From contig URFU01000026.1 of the NCBI GenBank assembly GCA_900547125.1, positions 1 through 19,653 on the forward strand: DNA of 19,653 bases. The letters run 5' to 3'. Position numbers and translations under genes: made by a program. Below, piece after piece: positions 14,666 through 19,653 of the stretch; the first letter of the stretch is position 1; the number at the start of each line of letters is the position of its first letter. A model generated the notes under the pieces. The model saw only the letters and a program-made list of their open reading frames with translations, had not been told where the DNA came from and made no database searches. The DNA is from an uncultured Collinsella sp. GTDB taxonomy: Bacteria > Actinomycetota > Coriobacteriia > Coriobacteriales > Coriobacteriaceae.

Positions 14666-16273
14666 TTACAGAAGGCTCTCGAACTTCAGAAGGCTCTCGA
14701 ACTTCTCGCGAACCTGCGGGACGGTAAGGCCGATGATGACCTGGATTGACTGACCTTGGACCACCAAACCATGCGTACCGATCGCCTTGAAGGAAGCCTC
14801 CGGTGCAACGACGCTCTTGTCCTTGACGTTAACGCGCAGACGGGTAGCGCAGTTAGTTACATCGATGATGTTATCCGTGCCACCGAGCAGATCGAGGATG
14901 TTCTCGGCAAGCACCAAGCGCTCATCATCTTTACTCTGGGCGACCGATTTGCCAGCAGCACCGCTCTGCTTTTGCTTGTAGTCGGCCTTGGACTTGAGCT
15001 CGACCTCAACATCGTCATCCTCGCGACCGGGGGTCTTAAAGTCGAACTTGACGATCAGGAAACGGAAGACCACGACCCAAAGAGCGGTAAAGCACAGACC
15101 GACAAGGATGGAGATGGCGTACTGCAGACCGTGTGCGGCCCAAAGGGGCAGCCAGTCCCACGAGAGCATCGAGATGATGCCGCCGTCGAAGATGCCAACG
15201 ACGCCAAGGAGGTTTTGAGCCATGCAGCCAAGCGCTCCGAGCACGCAGTGGACGACGAACAGGCCAGGCGCAATGAACAGGAAGGTGAAGTCAAGCGGCT
15301 CGGTAATACCGCAAAGCATAGCGGTAAGGGTGACGGGAATGAGCAGAGCCTTGACGCGCTGCTTGCGCTCGGGTTTGGCGGTCATATAAAACGCAATGGC
15401 GACGCCAAGCGAGCCGAAGACTTTAGTCCATCCAGGGCAGGTATAGGCAGCCCAGGGTGCGGCATCCTTAAGAGCAACGCTCGGATCGGCAGCCAGTTGG
15501 GGCAGGATGTTAGCCCAAGCGGCAAAGATGCCGCCATTGACCGCCGCGTTGTCGTAATAGAACGGCGTATAGATAAAGTGGTGAAGGCCGGTAGGGATCA
15601 GCACGCGCTCGAAGAAAGCAAAGACGCCCACGCCAAACGTACCGGCGGAAAGGATGAATCCCTGGAAGGCGGAGATAGCAGCCTGAACATGCGGCCACAC
15701 CAGGCAGGCGATAAGAGCGACCGGAACCATAACGAAGAAACCGATCATATAAATGAACACGGAGCCCGAGAACACGCCAAGCCACTCGGGGAGCTCGGTA
15801 TAGAAGAACTTGTTATGCAGCATCGTGGCGATACCAGAAATGATAAGCGCGCCCATGATGCCCATGTCAAGCGTTTTGATGCTTGCGATAGTGGCAAGAC
15901 CAGTACCGCTGCCCGCCTCGACAGAGAAGTCAACACCAAAGACAGGACCCCACTGCCCCAAGATTGTGCTTACAAAGTAGTTGAAGGTAAGGTAGATGGC
16001 CAAAGCCTCCATGCAGCAGCGAGCGTTCTGCTTGTTCGCGAGCGAGATTGGCAACGCTACGCAAAACAGCAACGGCATCTGGTTAAAGAGCGTCCAACCA
16101 CCCTGGAGCAGCACATTCCAGCAATCAAACCAAAGATGACCCGCTGTGGCCATCTCGCCAAAGATCGCCTCGGTGGTAAACAACGTACCCAGGCCGACGA
16201 CGATTCCGGAAAATGCGAAAAGAATTGCAGGCGTGTACATTGCACCGCCGAAACGTTGTATCTTTTGCATCAT
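14666..16273 (-). CDS. PTS permease, alpha-glucoside-specific IICB component (GlvC/MalB type)
   Basis: This membrane protein imports and phosphorylates an alpha-glucoside. The IIC domain covers about residues 1-425, with many membrane segments and the family opening QKIQRFGGAMYTPAILFAFSGIVVGL. It also contains GLHHFIYTPFY and the GITEPLDFTF motif characteristic of IIC. After a charged linker, the IIB domain carries its phospho-cysteine at residue 475 in TNCATRLRV. No IIA domain is fused or adjacent, so a IIA must act in trans. I chose the ATG at 16271-16273 (MMQKIQRF) because a GAGGGGGA lies about ten bases upstream; that sequence can also pair with CCCC just before the start. The ATG at 16297 has no ribosome-binding site. 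The last residues KFESLLKFESLL arise from an 18-bp tandem duplication. Confidence 0.9.
   Translation of the reverse strand: MMQKIQRFGGAMYTPAILFAFSGIVVGLGTLFTTEAIFGEMATAGHLWFDCWNVLLQGGWTLFNQMPLLFCVALPISLANKQNARCCMEALAIYLTFNYFVSTILGQWGPVFGVDFSVEAGSGTGLATIASIKTLDMGIMGALIISGIATMLHNKFFYTELPEWLGVFSGSVFIYMIGFFVMVPVALIACLVWPHVQAAISAFQGFILSAGTFGVGVFAFFERVLIPTGLHHFIYTPFYYDNAAVNGGIFAAWANILPQLAADPSVALKDAAPWAAYTCPGWTKVFGSLGVAIAFYMTAKPERKQRVKALLIPVTLTAMLCGITEPLDFTFLFIAPGLFVVHCVLGALGCMAQNLLGVVGIFDGGIISMLSWDWLPLWAAHGLQYAISILVGLCFTALWVVVFRFLIVKFDFKTPGREDDDVEVELKSKADYKQKQSGAAGKSVAQSKDDERLVLAENILDLLGGTDNIIDVTNCATRLRVNVKDKSVVAPEASFKAIGTHGLVVQGQSIQVIIGLTVPQVREKFESLLKFESLL
14669..14704. repeat. Exact 18-bp tandem duplication at the 3' end of the PTS gene
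   Basis: CAGAAGGCTCTCGAACTT occurs twice in direct succession (14669-14686, 14687-14704). In the protein it repeats six residues just before the stop. Eighteen bases keep the frame, so copy number can change without breaking the gene. Confidence 0.8.
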
Positions 16274-16419
16274 GACGGGGAATCCCCCTCTCTTCATTCG
16301 GAGCGCTGCGGTTTTGGCTTCACTCGAGACCGCAGACGCGCCGTTTGCGTGTACCTCGTGCAATAGGACGGGTGGGCCCGCTTCCCTGACTTCTTGCACT
16401 TACGTTTTATCACATCACT

Positions 16420-16432
16420 TATCTAGACAAGT
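16420..16432 (-). promoter_or_regulatory. GntR-type operator in front of the PTS gene
   Basis: TATCTAGACAAGT here is the exact reverse complement of the 13 bases at 16548-16560. Its core TTGTCTAGATA resembles the TGGTCTAGACCA-type dre sites of HutC-subfamily GntR regulators. It lies about 150 bases upstream of the PTS start, near a poor -35/-10 pair (ACTTGT and TAAAAC) on the minus strand. Confidence 0.55.
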
Positions 16433-16547
16433 TAGCATAAAGACTACGGTCGGTAAACGGTTGATTATTGGCCGTAAACGGTATATGTCCAGTATTTCGC
16501 CTGCTAAAGCTGATATAGCTGATGGCCACAATTCATAATTCTTTTCT

Positions 16548-16573
16548 ACTTGTCTAGATATGCTTGTCTATAT
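16548..16573 (+). promoter_or_regulatory. GntR-type operator in front of the dehydrogenase gene, with a degenerate second copy
   Basis: ACTTGTCTAGATA at 16548-16560 is the mirror of the site at 16420-16432. GCTTGTCTATAT at 16562-16573 is a weaker repeat directly behind it and overlaps the -35 box of the predicted rightward promoter. Binding here should repress the dehydrogenase and regulator genes. Confidence 0.55.
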
Positions 16574-16592
16574 CTGCATACACGCCTATACT
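16564..16592 (+). promoter_or_regulatory. Predicted promoter of the dehydrogenase-regulator operon
   Basis: TTGTCT (16564-16569) and TATACT (16587-16592) are spaced by exactly 17 bases. They match the consensus boxes at four and five of six positions. The start codon follows 37 bases after the -10. Confidence 0.6.
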
Positions 16593-16628
16593 TCATTACA
16601 ACATTCACCGCCACGTTAAGGAGTCACC

Positions 16629-17654
16629 ATGAAAAGCGCGGTCTTCTATGGAAAGCACGACCTCAGAGTCGAGGAATCGGCAAAGCCGGCCGTGGGCAGG
16701 CGCGACGTTCTGATCAACGTCAAAGCTTGCGGCGTCTGCGGTACCGACGTTCATATCTATGAAGGCGACAAGGGCGCAGCCGACGTTACCCCGCCCACGA
16801 TCCTTGGTCATGAGTTTGCGGGCGTTGTCGAGGCCGTGGGCAGCGATGTCGCTGGCTTTAAACCGGGCGATCGCGTGTGCATCGACCCAAACCATCCCTG
16901 CGGCTGCTGCGAACCCTGCCGCGACGGAATCAACCACTACTGCGAGCATATGACCGGTTACGGGACCACCGTTAACGGCGGCTTTGCCGAGTACTGCTCC
17001 GTCGATATGCAGCAAGTCTACAAGTTGGGCGATCACACCAGCTTTGAGCAGGGTGCTATGACCGAGCCCGTCGCCTGCTGCCTGCACGGCATCGATATGT
17101 GCAACATCAAGCCCGGCAGCACAGTTGTCGTTATCGGCGGTGGCATGATCGGTCTGCTCATGATGCAGCTTGCCAAAAACGCCGGCGCCACCAAGGTCGT
17201 CTTGCTCGAGCCCGTCGAGGGCAAGCGCGAGGTTGCGCTCAAACTCGGCGCCGATCTGGCAATTGATTCCATCCACGAGGACGTCCCGGCCCGCCTGGAG
17301 CAGGAGGGCGTCGGCAACGTCGATGTCGTTATCGAGTGTGTTGGCAAGCCCGTCACCATCGAGCAGGCCATCCAGATCGCCGGCCACAAGGCTACGGTCA
17401 TGATGTTCGGCCTCACCAAGCCCGATGAGACAATCACCGTCAAGCCCTTCGAGGTCTTCCAGAAGGAGCTTGTGCTCACCTCGTCCTACATCAACCCTTA
17501 TACGCAGCGTCGCGCGCTCGAGCTCATCGACTCTGGCAGGCTCGACGTATCCTCGATGGTCGCCAAGGTGGCTTCCCTCGACGAACTCGGCGCCATCCTG
17601 TCAGACCCAGCTCTGCGTGCCATGGGTAAATATATAATCGACCCCAGCAAGTAA
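16629..17654 (+). CDS. Zinc-dependent medium-chain dehydrogenase, sugar-alcohol type
   Basis: The protein belongs to the medium-chain dehydrogenase superfamily, sorbitol/threonine dehydrogenase branch, which oxidises polyols or related alcohols with NAD(P)+. The 341 residues show catalytic zinc ligands Cys37 (GVCGTD), His61-Glu62 (GHEFAG) and Glu146 (TEPVACC). A structural zinc lobe follows with Cys91, 94, 97 and 105 (plus Cys93) in PCGCCEPCRDGINHYC. The Rossmann loop VIGGGMIGLLMMQLAK is at about 168-183. The ATG at 16629 has AAGGAG seven bases before it. It is divergent from the PTS/GH4 operon, with shared operator-like sites, and is followed by a GntR regulator, so its substrate is probably linked to the sugar imported. 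A free polyol, or a sugar phosphate as in galactitol-1-phosphate dehydrogenases, is possible. Exact specificity cannot be read. Confidence 0.88.
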   Translation: MKSAVFYGKHDLRVEESAKPAVGRRDVLINVKACGVCGTDVHIYEGDKGAADVTPPTILGHEFAGVVEAVGSDVAGFKPGDRVCIDPNHPCGCCEPCRDGINHYCEHMTGYGTTVNGGFAEYCSVDMQQVYKLGDHTSFEQGAMTEPVACCLHGIDMCNIKPGSTVVVIGGGMIGLLMMQLAKNAGATKVVLLEPVEGKREVALKLGADLAIDSIHEDVPARLEQEGVGNVDVVIECVGKPVTIEQAIQIAGHKATVMMFGLTKPDETITVKPFEVFQKELVLTSSYINPYTQRRALELIDSGRLDVSSMVAKVASLDELGAILSDPALRAMGKYIIDPSK

Positions 17655-17719
17655 ATCGATTGACACCTGCGCGGACGGCCCTCATCCGTCGTTCACGCAC
17701 CCAGCTCTAGGAGACCGTC

Positions 17720-18475
17720 ATGGCGCGAGCCATCTTCCAAACTATTTATGACAACGTGAAGCAGTCGATTGACGACGGCACATACGCCTATCAGAGCTAT
17801 CTGCCTTCGGAGACTGAGCTCACGCAGCTGTTTGACTGTTCGCGCATGACGGTCCGTCGCGCCATCTCGATGCTTGCGGCAGATGGTTACGTGCTCCCCC
17901 AGCAAGGCAAAGGCATGCGCGTCATTCGCAACATCAGTGACGAGAAGAGTCGTGGTGGCGGCGGACTCGAGACCTTTAAGGAAATCGCGGTCAACCGAGG
18001 CTTTGAGCTCAAGACTGTCACCACCGTCTTTGAGCTCCTCATCTGCAGCAAGGCGCTCTCCAAGATTACCGGGTTTCCCGAAGGCTGTGAGCTCACACGC
18101 GCCAAACGCATCCGTTATGCAGACGGACAAGCCGTGTGCTCCGACGACTCCTATTACCTAAGCTCACAGGTACCGGGGCTGACACCCGAGATTGTCAACG
18201 ACTCGATCTATCGTTACCTCGAAGAAGACCTTGGCATTAAGATTGCCACGGGCAAACGCGATGTAACGATCGAGCATCCCACGCCCGAGGATACGCGCGT
18301 GCTCGATCTCGACGACTTTAACGCACTCGCCGTTATACGCGGACAGACCTACAACGCCGACGGTATCCTTATGGAATACACCGAGACCAAACAGGTTCCC
18401 GGGTTCTTTTTGCTCCATGAAACCGTGACGCGCAACGGTATCGGTCGAACCAGCCACCAAAGCAGCATAAACTAA
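17720..18475 (+). CDS. GntR-family transcriptional regulator, HutC/UTRA subfamily
   Basis: The 251 residues have an N-terminal winged helix-turn-helix (about 5-70) with LPSETELTQLFDCSRMTVRRAISMLAADGYV, followed by QQGKGMRV, the wing. The rest, about 85-240, fits a UTRA ligand domain: ELLICSKALSKITGFPEGCELTRAKRIRYADGQAVCSDDSYYLSSQVPGL, then DLGIKIATGKRDVTIEHPTPEDTRVLDL and the closing MEYTETKQVPGFFLL. UTRA regulators of this group (TreR, NagR, DasR types) sense sugar phosphates. It follows the dehydrogenase by 65 bases and has TAGGAG before its ATG. The dre-like 13-bp sites between PTS and dehydrogenase genes are its likely operators. The inducer is probably the phosphorylated substrate or glucose 6-phosphate, which is inferred. 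Confidence 0.9.
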   Translation: MARAIFQTIYDNVKQSIDDGTYAYQSYLPSETELTQLFDCSRMTVRRAISMLAADGYVLPQQGKGMRVIRNISDEKSRGGGGLETFKEIAVNRGFELKTVTTVFELLICSKALSKITGFPEGCELTRAKRIRYADGQAVCSDDSYYLSSQVPGLTPEIVNDSIYRYLEEDLGIKIATGKRDVTIEHPTPEDTRVLDLDDFNALAVIRGQTYNADGILMEYTETKQVPGFFLLHETVTRNGIGRTSHQSSIN

Positions 18476-18484
18476 CTATTAATT

Positions 18485-18556
18485 AGTTGCGGTGGAATAG
18501 TTCCTAGAATGGCCAGCTTAAGGGCAAAACAGGAACTATTCCACCGCAACTTTTTT
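18485..18556 (+). terminator. Intrinsic terminator with a 20-bp perfect stem
   Basis: The arms 18486-18505 and 18531-18550 are exact reverse complements (GTTGCGGTGG..., ...CCACCGCAAC). They enclose a 25-base loop and are followed by TTTTTT. It ends the GntR transcript. The stem is unusually long and free of mismatches for a terminator. Confidence 0.85.
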
Positions 18557-18592
18557 GGCCGGCGGGGCAGTACCTGTCCCACCGGCCATCAT
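18557..18592 (-). terminator. Second GC-rich hairpin between convergent genes
   Basis: GGCCGGCGGGGCAG pairs with CTGTCCCACCGGCC around TAC, with one mismatch and one G-U pair. It lies 14 bases behind the stop of the leftward iron-sulfur gene and may end that transcript, but no U-tract follows on the minus strand. Confidence 0.45.
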
Positions 18593-18606
18593 TTACGCTC
18601 GTTTAG

Positions 18607-19653
18607 CTAGTCCGCGAGCTTCTCCACCTGATCGAGCATCTTATCGAGCTTGGCCTTTGCCTCGGCCTTGACCTTCTCGGCCTCCTCGTGGGCCTTGGCC
18701 TTCTGAGCGGCCTTTTCCTCGGCCTCGGGGTCGACAACGACCAGATTGGACGCATCGTGCTCGACCAGCTTGAGCGCATGCTCGGGGCACACCTTGACGC
18801 AGGCTCCGCAACCTAGGCAATACGTGGACTCCAGTGCAAAGCGACCGCTTCCCACCAAATCGCAGGCAAACGTGGGGCACACGTTGACGCACTCGCCGCA
18901 CGACGTGCACTTGTCAAAATCGCACTCCGGCGTGCTCACCTGCATGTTCCGGGCAAGCTCGGGATGGTTCTGCAGCGTCGAGAGCACCAGCTGCCGCCCG
19001 TGCGTGAGCGAACGGCGACGCTTGGTCGTCGTGGTGCCGCACATGGTGTTGAGTGTGCGTTCCAGCTGGGTAATCTGATGGCGATGGGCTTTGAGCTTTT
19101 GCGTCACCGAGGCCAGCGCCGCCGTCGCCGGATTGAGCTTGGTCACCGTCAGGCCCGTCGTGCGGGCGATCTTTTCCATGTACTCTTTGCGCTCGTACTC
19201 GCGAAGCTTATGGCACTTGAGGCTCTTGGGGTCGACCTCCAGGCCCATACCCGTGCCAGACCACTCCTCGGCCTTCGCAATCGCCTCGCCCAGAATGTCC
19301 TCACCGCCGATGTTGCGGCATTTATCGCACACGCCCAACGGCAGGTACACACTCACGTTGGGATAGTCCGCCAGTACCGAGAACCAGGTCTCGGCCGTAA
19401 TATCGCCCACGCAGGCGACGACGACCTCGTTTTCGCGCGGCATGCGCTTAAGGGCGCGCGTGCAGGTGACGTAGGCGGTCTCGTGGCTCGTGGCCGCCGA
19501 GACAATGTCGTCATACAGGTTTTTGGGCGCCAGGCGCGGCGAGATGATCGCCTCGGTCGGACAGGCAGCGGCGCACAGGCCGCACTTGCGACAGGAGTCG
19601 AGGATCTCGATGGCGTCTTCCTCGACCTCGATAGTGTTGGCCGGGCGCGCGTC
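18607..19653 (-). CDS. Multi-cluster [4Fe-4S] ferredoxin-like protein, 5'-partial
   Basis: The frame is open through the right edge, so this is the last 348 residues of a longer protein. It carries three visible [4Fe-4S] motifs: CRKCGLCAAACP (residues 21-32 of the visible part), CTSCGECVNVCP preceded by CDFDK, and CLGCGACVKVCP. There is also an isolated CDKCRN. Between the first and the other two is an alpha/beta region (ENEVVVACVGDITAETWFSVLADYPNVSVYLPLGVCDKC). The last about 50 residues are a Lys/Glu/Ala coiled coil (EEKAAQKAKAHEEAEKVKAEAKAKLDKMLDQVEKLAD). This suggests a cytoplasmic electron-transfer subunit or an assembly scaffold. No membrane helix is seen. The ATG at 19443 is internal and lacks justification, since the upstream codons encode a conserved cluster motif. 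Partner enzymes would be upstream, outside the window. Confidence 0.8.
   Translation of the reverse strand, partial: DARPANTIEVEEDAIEILDSCRKCGLCAAACPTEAIISPRLAPKNLYDDIVSAATSHETAYVTCTRALKRMPRENEVVVACVGDITAETWFSVLADYPNVSVYLPLGVCDKCRNIGGEDILGEAIAKAEEWSGTGMGLEVDPKSLKCHKLREYERKEYMEKIARTTGLTVTKLNPATAALASVTQKLKAHRHQITQLERTLNTMCGTTTTKRRRSLTHGRQLVLSTLQNHPELARNMQVSTPECDFDKCTSCGECVNVCPTFACDLVGSGRFALESTYCLGCGACVKVCPEHALKLVEHDASNLVVVDPEAEEKAAQKAKAHEEAEKVKAEAKAKLDKMLDQVEKLAD

Noticed and set aside
13536..16366. Long plus-strand ORFs opposite the GH4 and PTS genes
   Set aside because: Both real genes on the minus strand carry catalytic motifs and good ribosome-binding sites; the opposite frames show no family features.

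Overview
The window looks like a chromosomal segment of a GC-rich Gram-positive gut actinobacterium of class Coriobacteriia, most likely Collinsella or a close relative. This is an inference from strong Shine-Dalgarno sequences, GC-rich codon choice and gene content: a PTS/GH4 alpha-glucoside module, a GntR-UTRA regulator, a DUF1648 membrane protein and an electron-transfer iron-sulfur protein. No taxonomic marker such as rRNA is present. I see no tRNA, rRNA, CRISPR array or intact transposase.

Left part (1-1963): the 3' part of a sensor histidine kinase on the + strand is followed by gene debris. There is a minus-strand fragment of a second histidine kinase (989-1183), a 22-codon ORF, and a DUF2958 gene split by an in-frame TGA (1322-1711). 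A hairpin terminator at about 1869-1895 closes the restriction operon arriving from the right.

Defence part (1964-7186, all minus strand): an operon of a 55-aa ribbon-helix-helix protein, a type III DNA methyltransferase (mod) and a type III restriction helicase/nuclease (res). The mod reading frame is broken exactly at a run of eight G (C8 on the + strand, 6756-6763). Adding one G, or removing two, would restore one ORF of about 714 codons. This is the architecture of a phase-variable mod gene (a phasevarion switch), caught here in the OFF state. A 22-bp perfect palindrome overlaps the predicted promoter of the operon and is a good candidate operator for the small protein. A 489-bp gene-free stretch with TGAGTAC repeats follows.

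Housekeeping part (7633-13039): guaA (minus) and a cytoplasmic-type asparaginase (plus) are divergent. Then come a small XRE-type regulator and an unrecognised 129-aa protein, divergent around a 24-bp perfect palindrome, a DUF1648 membrane protein and the universal ATPase ychF.

Sugar part (13167-18475): a GH4 6-phospho-alpha-glucosidase and a PTS IICB permease form a minus-strand operon. Divergent from it are a zinc-dependent sugar-alcohol-type dehydrogenase and a GntR/UTRA regulator. Two exact, oppositely oriented copies of a 13-bp dre-like site lie in the shared intergenic region, so one regulator probably controls both arms. The gene set would suit import and phosphorolytic-style processing of an alpha-glucoside, possibly an alpha-glucosyl polyol whose released polyol is oxidised by the dehydrogenase.

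Right edge: after a strong terminator with a 20-bp perfect stem, a convergent multi-cluster [4Fe-4S] protein runs off the window.
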